Origin: Dokdonella_A sp039926025
GTDB lineage: Bacteria > Pseudomonadota > Gammaproteobacteria > Xanthomonadales > Rhodanobacteraceae
DNA: 64,000 nt
Assembly (NCBI GenBank): GCA_039926025.1
Contig: JBDSXV010000232.1
Coordinates: forward strand, 1-64,000
Direction of reading: 5' to 3'
A program made the translations under genes and the position numbers. The notes beneath the pieces are model-generated. The model was given only the letters and a program-made list of their open reading frames with translations. It was not told the DNA's origin and searched no databases. Positions 8,127-16,925 of this stretch are shown here, one piece after another (position 1 is the first letter of the stretch; every line of letters begins with the position of its first letter).

Positions 8127-9056
8127 CTATAAACCGGGCGCGGCGCTTCGCGCGGAGTCGCTAGGGTTCTGCTCGATGCGCAGAACTTCGAGCGGATCAA
8201 AGTCCACCGGAATGCCCCGGCTCATCCGCACAACGCCGGTACTCACTTCCCTGCACACGACGCCCCACTCACTTGTAGTGACACGCAGCCGCGGCGCGTC
8301 AAATGCCCCGACGGGCTCACATGCGGGCGCACCTGCCGCGTCCCAGTCTTCCACCGAGAGAATGACGGGAAGATCATTTGGTGCGTCTGGGCGCGTACTG
8401 AGAATTCTCTCCAGCAACGCTTGATCATCGGCACCGTTGATCGCAACGGCATCGAGCGAGGTTGTTATGGAATCGAACTCAAAGCTGCCACACAGCCCTG
8501 AGAGGTGCAGAATTCGCAGGCGCAAGGCTTCTGACCACTGGATAGCGACGGCGCTGCACTCGTCGACGGCCGGTGCGTCTTGAATGTCGACAGCCGAGCT
8601 CGACGAAACCACCAAGATCGCGGTGACCTCGCGCTCCGGACGCACGGGTTCGTCCGTCGTTTGTTGCGCCGCCGGCGACATTGCAGCAGCCGTTGCGCGG
8701 CCGAAAGGCGATTCCGGATCCGAGGCAAAAATGCGGCCGTTGTAAGCGAGCCGGCCGACTTTGCCGCCGCTGCTATCGAAGATGTCGCCACCGAACCAGT
8801 TGCCACCACCAAGCCCGTTTTCTTCAATGAACGCGTGGCCGGCAGTGCTGATGTCAGCGATCTCATTGACGATGATGAAATGGTCGCGGTCCGCACCCCA
8901 CAGGGCAGCATCAGGATCCTGGCCGTGGTCTGGATTTCCGCACGTGGCCAGCCACAATGCCCAAGGGCTGTTCGTGTTCTTCATCGTCTCCAACGGCACC
9001 GGCGTCGCGTAGCCGTTGACGCCCAGCGCATGCGGAACATTTCTCTCCATGGACAT
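8127..9056 (-). CDS. Uncharacterised protein with shared C-terminal motif
   Basis: A 309-residue soluble protein starting MSMERNVPHALGV after a clear AGGAG. The N-terminal third (residues 30-120) is Gly/Asp-rich, then a low-complexity linker leads to a C-terminal domain. The end (VTTSEWGVVCREVSTG...GIPVDFDP) closely matches the ends of the next gene upstream and of the gene at 15946-16383. No enzymatic motif is recognised. It sits between the DsbC-like gene and that paralogue in the same leftward block. Confidence 0.65.
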   Translation of the reverse strand: MSMERNVPHALGVNGYATPVPLETMKNTNSPWALWLATCGNPDHGQDPDAALWGADRDHFIIVNEIADISTAGHAFIEENGLGGGNWFGGDIFDSSGGKVGRLAYNGRIFASDPESPFGRATAAAMSPAAQQTTDEPVRPEREVTAILVVSSSSAVDIQDAPAVDECSAVAIQWSEALRLRILHLSGLCGSFEFDSITTSLDAVAINGADDQALLERILSTRPDAPNDLPVILSVEDWDAAGAPACEPVGAFDAPRLRVTTSEWGVVCREVSTGVVRMSRGIPVDFDPLEVLRIEQNPSDSARSAAPGL

Positions 9057-9116
9057 ACCCTTCTCCTTGAAATAGTTTCCGTGGCCGTCGATACGTTGCG
9101 AGCAGGGCTAATCCGC

Positions 9117-9854
9117 CTACAAGTCGGCCCCGCGATCGAGGACTGTTGTGCCAAGGTCACGAATCAGCAGTGTCATCGGGTCGAAATCAAGCGGCAGCCG
9201 GCGACTGTAGATCCGCAGCCCGGTATGTTTTTCCTCACAGCACACGCGCCAGTCGCTAGCCGTGACCTCGACCAACGGCGTGTCATGCCCCAAAGCTTCT
9301 TCTTCAACCAACAGTCCGACCTCGGTCGCTTCCGCTGGTGTCAGAACAACGGGCTCGAAATCCATATCATCGGCACTGCGCCCATCGAAAGCCCGCTCTT
9401 CGAGAGCCGAGTCGGCGATCGACGCGACCATCGTCATGTCAATGGTCGCTGTCGCCATGACGAGATTTCCAGAACGCGTGCGCGCATGGCAAAGGCGTGA
9501 GAGATCTTCGATACGCGTCTGCAGGATTTCTGTCCACGGAATCACGAAGGAATGAACGTCGATTCCACAGTCGCCGAGGTCGATGTCGAGTTCGCTTGCC
9601 GGGAGCACGACATAGGCAATCGTTGATGACGCCTGCGTAGCCAGTGCGAGCTCGTCGGCGCGATCGCACGCGTACGCCTTCGTGCACAAGCCTCGGACAA
9701 TGGCTTGAATCCGTTCACTCTGTTCAGAGGTGAGCGCCGTCCTGCATTCGTCCAGAATTCCCCATACGTCATTTTCTTCCGAAAAGACATGCGGCTCACT
9801 GACCTCGAGAGAACGTGATTGTGTTCCGCTGCTGCGGCTATCGTGCGTTGCCAT
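9117..9854 (-). CDS. Uncharacterised protein with shared C-terminal motif
   Basis: A 245-residue soluble protein starting MATHDSRSSGTQS at 9854. Its C-terminus (VTASDWRVCCEEKHTG...RLPLDFDP) aligns with those of the genes at 8127-9056 and 15946-16383, so the three share a domain. The middle region (GILDECRTALTSEQSERI...) is helical. A longer extension upstream of MATHDS adds 26 residues with no support. Function unknown. Confidence 0.65.
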   Translation of the reverse strand: MATHDSRSSGTQSRSLEVSEPHVFSEENDVWGILDECRTALTSEQSERIQAIVRGLCTKAYACDRADELALATQASSTIAYVVLPASELDIDLGDCGIDVHSFVIPWTEILQTRIEDLSRLCHARTRSGNLVMATATIDMTMVASIADSALEERAFDGRSADDMDFEPVVLTPAEATEVGLLVEEEALGHDTPLVEVTASDWRVCCEEKHTGLRIYSRRLPLDFDPMTLLIRDLGTTVLDRGADL

Positions 9855-9947
9855 GTATGGCTTCCTTGCGTTGACGTTCGTTCGGGTGATGAGATGTCTG
9901 CATTGAGGGGCCAGAGGTGTCTGGGGCGTCATGCACGCTCCATGTCC

Positions 9948-10319
9948 CTATCCGGGACGGGGCGCCGCCTCCGCGCGGCGTGGGCCGTCGTCCATCGGCC
10001 CTCTCGCCGTATCCCGCGGCTCGCCGGGCTCACGCCCGGAGGTTTGCAGGGACGAGGGCAACAGCGCGGGGCGATTGCGCAGCGGTGACCGCCGATTTCG
10101 CGAGTACCAATGGCTCTCGAATCTGCGCGCATTGGACGGAATTTCGTCGCCCGGCGATCGCACGCATGAGAGATATCTGCGTTGCTCGTGGGAAGGGCTT
10201 TGTCGAACCTCCTGTACGAGGTAGGCGGAGCCCGCATTCGTGGTGATGAAATCGCCCGGCGCCAGACCACTCAAGCCATCCGTGTACAGCTTTACCGGTG
10301 TGTAGGGCGCCTTACGCAT
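9948..10319 (-). CDS. Small uncharacterised mobile-element protein
   Basis: A protein of about 123 residues starting MRKAPYTPVKLYTDGLSG. The first 75 residues (PGDFITTNAGSAYLVQEV, then QRRYLSCVRSPGDEIP) resemble compact beta-rich proteins I associate with conjugative elements. The C-terminus is low-complexity and Arg/Pro-rich. AGGA lies upstream of the chosen ATG, and the start overlaps the end of the EVE-like gene by eight bases. Function unknown. Confidence 0.55.
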   Translation of the reverse strand: MRKAPYTPVKLYTDGLSGLAPGDFITTNAGSAYLVQEVRQSPSHEQRRYLSCVRSPGDEIPSNARRFESHWYSRNRRSPLRNRPALLPSSLQTSGREPGEPRDTARGPMDDGPRRAEAAPRPG

Positions 10320-10875
10320 GATCGCTGTGTTCCTGCTGCTGCTCAGCAAATCCTTGACGGTGCGTTTCACCTGCCTCGAAGACGACATCACCTCGACGCG
10401 TGGATGCGCGCCCGGTTAGCACATCAAAATCGTGCTCGCTAATCGCGCGGCAACCGCCCATAAAGTAGACGCCCCACTTCAACGGCACGCCGCCGGCAAA
10501 GAGATCCAACGCACCCAACATCGGTTTGGCCGGCACCGGAACGTTGAACAGGGTTGTATCCGATAGCCGCAAGACTGCCTCTGGTGTTCCATCCAAGACG
10601 AGCGGGTAGTGCGCCAGGTGCCGAGACGACCACCGCTCGACGATAGCCACCGTGGCCAGGCCCGCCATGCACGAAAGGCCGTTGCCGGCAAGATAGACGG
10701 CAACGTGATCGCCGCCAGCGATCCGCCGGCGATTCCGGGTGGCCGTCCAGAGCGGCCATATGCCCGCCTCGAAGAGGCGAACGGTGCATGCGCGCGCGGT
10801 GAGGGCCTTGCCCGTCGAAGCCGCGAGCCCTGCACGCTTCGTCAGCAGGTAGTGATTTGCAATCGTCGTGCTCAT
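10312..10875 (-). CDS. EVE/PUA-like domain protein (tentative)
   Basis: A 187-residue protein starting MSTTIANHYLLTKRAGL. The spacing of W-x-T-x2-R-N-R, GGDHVAVYLAG, a central PLVLDG and a final LKWGVYFMGGCRAISEHDF recalls the EVE/PUA superfamily, which often binds modified bases. The match is by pattern only. A modified-DNA reader would fit an element this rich in methyltransferases, but that is inference. It is coupled to the small gene downstream. Confidence 0.45.
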   Translation of the reverse strand: MSTTIANHYLLTKRAGLAASTGKALTARACTVRLFEAGIWPLWTATRNRRRIAGGDHVAVYLAGNGLSCMAGLATVAIVERWSSRHLAHYPLVLDGTPEAVLRLSDTTLFNVPVPAKPMLGALDLFAGGVPLKWGVYFMGGCRAISEHDFDVLTGRASTRRGDVVFEAGETHRQGFAEQQQEHSDHA

Positions 10876-10877
10876 GG

Positions 10878-11720
10878 TCAGCGGCTCCCTCCACTCGATG
10901 GGCGTCCAGCGGCGACGGCGGACTCGTCGCTCTGTGGGACAGTGCATAGCGGTGCGACCACCGCGATCTCCTCACGAAGACGCTGCGCCATCCCGGCGAG
11001 ACGTCGCAGTGTTGGATCTTGGGATGCCAGTGCGCGAAGTCGCAATGCCGCGTCGGCGCGCGCTGTCGCCTGGATCAGGTATTCCATCAGTTCCCGCTCG
11101 ACAACGCCGCCGTCCGCGGCTGCGATTGTCGACCCCTGCGCCGTCGACAACATGTTGGCTGTCTGGTCGCCGGCGAGAAAGCCTGCGCGGGGCTGTGCTT
11201 CCGCAGCCAAGGCCGCGTCCGCCGCCGCCATAGCGCGAAACTCAACGCCAGTGCGAAAACCCCTGCGTTCAATCTTCAACGCGTTGACCAGATTTGCAAG
11301 GGTGCCTGCGACTCGAGATCGCTCTTCAAAGGGACAAAACCGTTCTCGCACCTGGTCGATCGACAGCCAGTCAGAGGTCGTTTGCATCCGCTCGAGAAGC
11401 GGCATTGTGAGACGGGCAAAGCCATTGTTGTTCTGTATCGGTGGCAATGACGGGCCAGCGCCTGTCTGCGGGGTAAATGTCTTTGCCGACGCTGACTCCT
11501 CGCTCGTATCTTCCGCCGGAAGCGCGTACAGCGTATTGGGACCGTCGGTAGGGACAACCACGAGTTCACCTGTGTCGACCATCGTCCGCAGATAGCCGAC
11601 CACGGCGGGCATATCGGATCCGCCTGCGAGGTGTGGCTTAAAATGGCGAGCACTGAGTGGCCTTCCGGCCCGCTGGGCGACTCCCCTGATCACCTCGATG
11701 GCGCTGCTGTGCGCGTTCAT
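10878..11720 (-). CDS. Uncharacterised 280-residue protein, winged-helix-like
   Basis: The N-terminal 70 residues (IEVIRGVAQRAGRPLSARHF...VVGYLRTMVDTGELVVV) look like a winged helix. A second similar unit (residues 110-165, SDWLSIDQVRERF...TLANLVNALKIERRG) follows after a linker, and the C-terminal third is an Ala/Arg-rich helix. This suggests a DNA-binding or adaptor role but names no family. It overlaps the RuvB-like gene by ATGA, so the two are probably co-translated. Confidence 0.6.
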   Translation of the reverse strand: MNAHSSAIEVIRGVAQRAGRPLSARHFKPHLAGGSDMPAVVGYLRTMVDTGELVVVPTDGPNTLYALPAEDTSEESASAKTFTPQTGAGPSLPPIQNNNGFARLTMPLLERMQTTSDWLSIDQVRERFCPFEERSRVAGTLANLVNALKIERRGFRTGVEFRAMAAADAALAAEAQPRAGFLAGDQTANMLSTAQGSTIAAADGGVVERELMEYLIQATARADAALRLRALASQDPTLRRLAGMAQRLREEIAVVAPLCTVPQSDESAVAAGRPSSGGSR

Positions 11721-13048
11721 ACGATCTCCATTTCAGCGTTGGACGACGGATGACCGATGTGAGCGCGCAGAGGAAACACTTGTCGGACGTAACGTCGGCC
11801 GACTGAAGTCAATTGCCGGCCGCGTGTGCTGACCGAAATCAGGCCCAGGCGTGTCACGTATTCGTCCAGCGACAGGAAGTCGCTGCGCGTCGAAATACCA
11901 AGCGCCTGGCACAAGTGCACTTCCGATGTGACGCCCTGACGCTCGAGATAGCGGAGCAGCGATCGCGCGTTATCGTCGAGTCCGTTGACGTCGATTCCCT
12001 TCTTCTCGAAGTAGTTCGCAACCAGGTTCGTCGTGATCGCGCGACCGACTTCGCTAGGCGTGGGATCAAACGCGCCATCGCGTGCCTGCAGCTGACAATA
12101 GGCGTGCGGAATGATCGCTTGCGTCAATGACCGAACAGCGCGCCGGGGATTCGCTCGCATCCGGGCGGCGATCTCCTCACACACTTCTCGGTCGAGATCG
12201 TGATCGAGCTCCTTGCGCCCATGGAGCCATACGATGCCGCAGAGCTCTCGCAGCGTGTAATCACGCAGGAACACAGGTTCAGCACGACTGCGCATCGCGC
12301 TCGGCAAACGACCCGGGTCCGTCGTCGCCAGGATAAAGGTGACATTGGCGAAGCTGTAGCATTTGCCCTCGTTGGACGACAGCCGGACGTCATCCATCGC
12401 CTGCAACAACCACGCTACAAAGGACCTCCCCATGCTGTGTGCTTCGTCGATGAAGCAAACTGACCGAGCCACGACATAGGCTCCGTCGTGCATTTCGTCC
12501 TCGAAAAGCCCGTGCTCGGCGAACGCGCTGATGAGGCGTGCCGCCGACGTCATGTCGGAGCCGCTGAGTAGCACGCATTCAGCCTGCAACTTTTGCGCGA
12601 TCATGCGCGACATCGATGTCTTGCCCACACCTGGCGGGCCGGCCAAGCAAACATCCGGATAGCGCGCTTGCTTGGAGACGCAGTAGCGAATGAGTTCCTC
12701 GATGGACGCGACCAGTGAGTCTTGCCCGATCATGCCAAACGAGTTCACTTCAGGCGGCCATGCATTCGCGTCGTGACGGCGCGTAGAACCCGCCGCGCAC
12801 GCGGGCCGTATAGGTGGCGCATCCGCCGTACTGTTTGCCCCCGCGGCCACGATCCCGCTCTGCGTCGGGGTCGCTACCACCATGTCAGCGCGACCGATCG
12901 ACGCTGCAACGACCACACGATGATTGCGACGCTGCCAACGCTTGCATGTCGACCGCGTGGCGCTGATCACCATTGTGGTCGGCTCGCTATCCGCCTGCCG
13001 CCCCTCGAAGAGCGCCTCCGAATTCCCGCGATAGGGATTGGTTATCAT
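11717..13048 (-). CDS. RuvB-like AAA+ ATPase
   Basis: A 443-residue AAA+ protein. After a variable N-terminus there is a Walker A, GPPGVGKTSMS (about residue 139), a Walker B, CFIDEAHSMG (about 200), and sensor 1 in FILATTDPGRLP. An Arg in AMRSRAEPVF and a lid domain follow. The C-terminal winged-helix region (YLERQGVTSEVHLCQALGI) is arranged as in RuvB, where it contacts DNA. The chromosomal family has about 340 residues; this one has an extended N-terminus. It may remodel DNA junctions or act on element DNA. ATGA overlap with the upstream membrane protein. Confidence 0.8.
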   Translation of the reverse strand: MITNPYRGNSEALFEGRQADSEPTTMVISATRSTCKRWQRRNHRVVVAASIGRADMVVATPTQSGIVAAGANSTADAPPIRPACAAGSTRRHDANAWPPEVNSFGMIGQDSLVASIEELIRYCVSKQARYPDVCLAGPPGVGKTSMSRMIAQKLQAECVLLSGSDMTSAARLISAFAEHGLFEDEMHDGAYVVARSVCFIDEAHSMGRSFVAWLLQAMDDVRLSSNEGKCYSFANVTFILATTDPGRLPSAMRSRAEPVFLRDYTLRELCGIVWLHGRKELDHDLDREVCEEIAARMRANPRRAVRSLTQAIIPHAYCQLQARDGAFDPTPSEVGRAITTNLVANYFEKKGIDVNGLDDNARSLLRYLERQGVTSEVHLCQALGISTRSDFLSLDEYVTRLGLISVSTRGRQLTSVGRRYVRQVFPLRAHIGHPSSNAEMEIV

Positions 13049-13308
13049 GCCGGTTCCTGTTGGATGGGTCGACGATTGAGGTTGATTTCGTAAGCGCAAG
13101 CGCAGCCAATTTCCGACAGGAGTGAGAGCGCGCCGCTCACTAGAAGTGAGATGAAAACAGTTTCGCTGTCGGCGCCATGCGCAATGCCAAAGGCAAGAGA
13201 CATGAACGCAATGTGGCTCACTGCGAGCATCGTCAGCAGCGGCATAGCGTTAATACCGAAACGAGAACGGCAGCAGGATTGAGCACGTGCAATACGTCGC
13301 GCGTTCAT
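13045..13308 (-). CDS. Small two-helix membrane protein
   Basis: An 87-residue protein with two predicted membrane helices (around residues 24-42 and 50-68), Cys-rich near both ends (SCCRSRFG and IGCACAYE). No family recognised. It overlaps genes on both sides by ATGA-type junctions, so it is part of the same translational unit as the RuvB-like ATPase. Confidence 0.6.
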   Translation of the reverse strand: MNARRIARAQSCCRSRFGINAMPLLTMLAVSHIAFMSLAFGIAHGADSETVFISLLVSGALSLLSEIGCACAYEINLNRRPIQQEPA

Positions 13309-13919
13309 CGGCTATCGCTCTTGAAGGCATGACCGAGCGACGGCAGTCGCCCGTACCAGCGGTCACGGCTGACGGCGGGCGAAATCCGAGCGCGTTCGAC
13401 CGTCGGAACCTGGAAGACTTCGGAGCGCTCTACGACGTTGTTGTACTCGACTCGATCGACGCATGTCCCTGCGCGCTGCGTTCGCCGAACGACCTCCATG
13501 AGTGGCTGCGCGTCGATCGGCGCGATCCCTGCTGCCCACTCAGGCCACCGGCTCGCCCAGTCAGGTTCTGATCGGCCGTACCAGAGCGTCATATCCTCTG
13601 TCATGGCGTCGAAATCGTCGTCCAATACAAAGTAGCGAACCCGATGCGTCACGACGCGCTCGGCACCGACCGCCCAACGCGTGGCCACGACAAATTCCTC
13701 GGCTTGGCGGTCGACCTCGATCAGGATGCCGTTGATGGCGCACTGCCCGACCTTGCGACAAGCCACGAGGTAGTTCTTGTTGGGATAAGGATGGCGCGCT
13801 GTCAGCTCGATACCATCGCGAAGAAGGAGTCCGAGCGCGTCGCAACGCACGTCGACGAGACGAACTTCCGGCTCGGAAGCGCGAAATGCGCGCACTCGGG
13901 GGACGATATGCAGCAGCAT
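13305..13919 (-). CDS. Uncharacterised 204-residue protein
   Basis: Starts MLLHIVPRVRAFRASEPEVRL. Strands alternate (YLVACRKVGQCAINGILIEVD, RVVTHRVRYFVLDDDFDAM), suggesting a beta-rich fold. There is no catalytic motif, signal peptide or membrane helix. It is tightly packed: its 5' end overlaps the stop of the HTH gene and its 3' end overlaps the membrane-protein start. Probably a conserved element protein of unknown role. Confidence 0.65.
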   Translation of the reverse strand: MLLHIVPRVRAFRASEPEVRLVDVRCDALGLLLRDGIELTARHPYPNKNYLVACRKVGQCAINGILIEVDRQAEEFVVATRWAVGAERVVTHRVRYFVLDDDFDAMTEDMTLWYGRSEPDWASRWPEWAAGIAPIDAQPLMEVVRRTQRAGTCVDRVEYNNVVERSEVFQVPTVERARISPAVSRDRWYGRLPSLGHAFKSDSR

Positions 13920-14596
13920 CAGTCGTTGTCCTTGAGATTATGTTGAGCGAAGAAGGCATCGCGTTCGGCGCGCCAAGGGTGGCTGACGCTAGGTCTGGCC
14001 CGCGGCGTCAACGGGATTTCATGTCGCCGCTCACCGACGGGGTGGTTCAGCGCCTCATGAACCGGCCACCCAAGCGCCAAGCGCTTCCGCAACGTCGTCG
14101 CTGAAAAGCCTTTGACTCGCGCCCATTCGGCGATGTAGTGGGTTTGGCCATCCGAAGTGAGTAGAACAAGGTCGTTGCGGTGTGGGACGCGGGACTTCAT
14201 CGCCGCCACTATGCGCGTCGGGTCGAGCTTCCTGATGGTCTTAGGAAAGACAATGCCGTGCTCATCAGCGATCCGCTGCAACGTTGCAGCGTCAATGTTC
14301 AACTCGCAACTGATCGCGCCGCGACTCATGCTATTCGCGGCGAGATCCGCAATCGTGTCTGCGAGACCCGTCCCAAAGATGGAGCAATAGTGAACATCGA
14401 GAAGAGCCATGCCGCGCGGATGCTGGTAGCCGCGCCTCTCAAGCGCCCCCTTCAGGGTGGTGTAATTGATGTCGAGCAACTTCGCGAGTTGCTTGAGCGT
14501 CTTTCCGTTCCCGGCCGCATCACGCGCGAGTTTTGCGATCGACGCGCGATGCTCGCGCTGAATCGCTTCGATGCGGCTTGCTGACCGTACAACCAT
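13919..14596 (-). CDS. Helix-turn-helix protein, putative DNA-binding
   Basis: A 225-residue basic protein with what look like three HTH units: KTLKQLAKLLDINYTTLKGA (about residues 33-52), SRGAISCELNIDAATLQRIA (about 92-111) and a third at HYIAEWARVKGFSATTLRKR (about 153-172). Tandem HTHs separated by helical linkers suggest recognition of extended or repeated DNA sites. It could be a regulator or a DNA-processing accessory. No partner is identified, but it is in the topB-ssb block next to the HerA-like ATPase. Confidence 0.65.
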   Translation of the reverse strand: MVVRSASRIEAIQREHRASIAKLARDAAGNGKTLKQLAKLLDINYTTLKGALERRGYQHPRGMALLDVHYCSIFGTGLADTIADLAANSMSRGAISCELNIDAATLQRIADEHGIVFPKTIRKLDPTRIVAAMKSRVPHRNDLVLLTSDGQTHYIAEWARVKGFSATTLRKRLALGWPVHEALNHPVGERRHEIPLTPRARPSVSHPWRAERDAFFAQHNLKDND

Positions 14597-14611
14597 GTCC
14601 GTGCCCGTCCC

Positions 14612-15943
14612 TTACGCTGCGTCCAGGTAGATCCAGCGGTAGTCGGAACGTTGTTCACCCGACTGCTTGGTCTGCACCAGCGCGCGCTTCTTCGGAATGA
14701 TGAACTTGAGCGCCTCCTGCGTGACGCGCATCTTGCGGATCGACTGGTCCCAGAACATCTCGTCGATGCCGAGGATTAGTTTCGTGGCGACCGACGAGAG
14801 GAAGTCTTCGGTGAAGTGCGTGGGCGCCTGGCTTGCGCAGATCAACGCGATTCCGAACTTGCGCCCTTCCTTTGCGATCGTGCTGCAGATGTTGTCCTCG
14901 GCGTCATCCATGTGGATGTGCGCTTCGTCGAGCACGATGATCTCGTGGATGCCCTCAACAGCCCCGCGCGCGACTGCGCGGCGGAAGATCTCCTCAAGCG
15001 CGAAATGCGTGTAGAGCTTGCGCTCGTCCATGCCGAGCGCACGAAGGTTGTAGCGGCGGACCGCTGCCTTCGGATCGAACGGGGGTGGCGTCGCCTTGAA
15101 AATGCCGACACCGTTGAGGTTTTCGATGCGTTCGACCACCGATTGCAGAACGTCGCGCGAGTTGTAGCGAATGGCCGCCTCGAGTTCTTTTCCGCTCCGG
15201 ATCTCATTGAGATACCGGTCGTACTCAGTGCGCGCAACCTCGATGGCTTTCTCGAGGTCGGCGTCCTTCTTCTCGGCCTTACTCTCGTCCGCCCCGCTTC
15301 CACGATTGATCGTGGCCAGTTTGGCATGCACCTTCTGGGCAGCTTTGTTGACCTGCTCCAGCGCCTGCACGCCCTTTTCATCAGACCCCAGGTACATCGC
15401 CTTGAGCTTGTAGAACGCAAAGCGCTGTGCGTCCTGCAAGGTCGGAAACTTCTTGGGGAATCGCCGCTGCTGGCCACCGTCGTCGAGACGCCAGCTTTCT
15501 GGACGGTCCGCATAGAATCCATTGGCTGCATAGAGATCCAGGAGCAAGTTGCGCAGTACCGCTTCCTGTTTGCTTCCGAGCTTCGTACTGGTGCGATTGA
15601 TCGCACTGATGAGGTTCTGGATACGCTTGCGGACACCACCAGAATGGCGGTCGGGGTCGACGATCAGAGGGTTGATACCATAGTCGGTGCTCTCGCTGTA
15701 AACGACACTGGACGCGCCATCGATTTCAATGTCCCCGTGAACATCCATGACATGCACGGTGACCGGATGCCTGGTCGTGCGGATCGCATCGCGCACCACT
15801 CGGCGCAACGTGTGCGTTTTCCCCGCGCCGCTCATGCCGACGATCAGCATATGACCGTTGACGGCTCGATCAGCGTCCCAAGAAACCGCGACGTCTTCGC
15901 CGCGCTTTCTTGCTGCAGCATCCTTGCCAAAATGGACGTGCAT
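14612..15943 (-). CDS. HerA/DUF87-like P-loop ATPase
   Basis: A 443-residue ATPase with Walker A GMSGAGKTHT (about residue 38) and Walker B IIVLDEAHIHMDD (about 335), followed by CASQAPTHF as a sensor-like motif. The layout (N-terminal P-loop, a long Lys/Glu-rich helical insertion at about 190-245, C-terminal Walker B) fits HerA/FtsK/TraD-type DNA translocases. No membrane helix is seen, so it is unlike classical coupling proteins. It may pump or process element DNA. The stop lies 15 bases before the HTH gene. Confidence 0.75.
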   Translation of the reverse strand: MHVHFGKDAAARKRGEDVAVSWDADRAVNGHMLIVGMSGAGKTHTLRRVVRDAIRTTRHPVTVHVMDVHGDIEIDGASSVVYSESTDYGINPLIVDPDRHSGGVRKRIQNLISAINRTSTKLGSKQEAVLRNLLLDLYAANGFYADRPESWRLDDGGQQRRFPKKFPTLQDAQRFAFYKLKAMYLGSDEKGVQALEQVNKAAQKVHAKLATINRGSGADESKAEKKDADLEKAIEVARTEYDRYLNEIRSGKELEAAIRYNSRDVLQSVVERIENLNGVGIFKATPPPFDPKAAVRRYNLRALGMDERKLYTHFALEEIFRRAVARGAVEGIHEIIVLDEAHIHMDDAEDNICSTIAKEGRKFGIALICASQAPTHFTEDFLSSVATKLILGIDEMFWDQSIRKMRVTQEALKFIIPKKRALVQTKQSGEQRSDYRWIYLDAA

Positions 15944-15945
15944 GA

Positions 15946-16383
15946 CTATCTCATTCCCATCGAAGGCGTCGTCACGCTGGTTTGCGGCGTTCGCGGAGCC
16001 TCCGGGTCATAGTCGTTGGGGATGTGGTGACTTACGATCTCAACCTCATTTTTGTCAACACACTCGATACGCCAAGCCGTCGAGGAAACCACCAGTCGAG
16101 TACCGAATCCGCTGACCGCGGATTTGACAATGTCATCGCTCGACTCCACAGGTTCCGGCGCCGTGTTTTGATAGTCATCCAACATCGCTTCCAAGTCCGT
16201 GCTGTGCGGGAGGAGACGTGCGTTCATCCAAAAAAGCGCGCTGGCCGAGTAGAGACGGTGCGAACTCGCCACCTCGGCCAAACGCGCAATCTCACTTTGA
16301 AGGTGAGCATCGAACGTAATGACCGTCGCCTTTGCGGCGCCCGCGCCTGCATCCCATGCGGGTATTACGAGAATCGAATTCAT
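15946..16383 (-). CDS. Small protein with shared C-terminal motif
   Basis: A 145-residue protein starting MNSILVIPAWDAGAGAAKAT. Its second half (RLVVSSTAWRIECVDKN...HIPNDYDPEAP) aligns with the C-termini of the proteins at 8127-9056 and 9117-9854. It ends two bases before the HerA-like gene starts, so the two are likely coupled. Function unknown. Confidence 0.65.
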   Translation of the reverse strand: MNSILVIPAWDAGAGAAKATVITFDAHLQSEIARLAEVASSHRLYSASALFWMNARLLPHSTDLEAMLDDYQNTAPEPVESSDDIVKSAVSGFGTRLVVSSTAWRIECVDKNEVEIVSHHIPNDYDPEAPRTPQTSVTTPSMGMR

Positions 16384-16417
16384 TTGGTTGAACTCCTCTA
16401 ACTAAGTGACATTGCAA

Positions 16418-16840
16418 TCAGCTGCGGCGCGGCGATGGTACTTCGGAGGACATCGGTACATCGGCGCATGCGGTCGTCGTGCTTTCCAATCCACTGATGC
16501 GCAAGAGTTGCCTTGCGTACATGCTATCGACGAGCGGTGCCTCGATATATTCGTTGGCATGGCACACCGAGCCGTCCATTTCCGGATAGCGCTGCAGATC
16601 CTTGTCCGTTCCGTCCGTGTCGTAGTCGAGCACCAAAACATCCATGGGGGCATCCGCGACGGTTCCGTGGACCAGACCGCCACTCACCTTGACGACAAGC
16701 AGCGGCGGCGTCGGCGGCCGATCGAAATACGTGCGCAGAGCATCGATGCGATCGAGTTGCGAGGATTCGTTGTCTATCTGCAACTTAAGCAGGCCCAGGC
16801 CCCACTGGATGAGTGCGCGATCCTTATCATCGATGTCCAT
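16418..16840 (-). CDS. Small protein with VxGG-x-HG-PxDVxxxDxD module
   Basis: A 140-residue protein starting MDIDDKDRALIQWGLG. The central segment LVVKVSGGLVHGTVADAPMD, followed by a DYDTDG run, is shared with the gene at 38384-38977 and is a recurring module in element proteins. I reject a 357-residue reading beginning upstream because its first 217 residues lie antisense-frame-like over ssb and have no protein character. No function known. Confidence 0.6.
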   Translation of the reverse strand: MDIDDKDRALIQWGLGLLKLQIDNESSQLDRIDALRTYFDRPPTPPLLVVKVSGGLVHGTVADAPMDVLVLDYDTDGTDKDLQRYPEMDGSVCHANEYIEAPLVDSMYARQLLRISGLESTTTACADVPMSSEVPSPRRS

Positions 16841-16925
16841 ATCACTCTGATCCGGTTGTCGTTGTGGATTGACTCGGCACACCGTCGACGCCGCTTTCGT
16901 CACGCGATGTACCGAGTCGCCGCGG

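Noticed and set aside
14612..15943. Type IV coupling protein (TraD/DotL)
   Set aside because: The HerA-like ATPase has no membrane helices and a different insertion pattern, so I did not call it a coupling protein.
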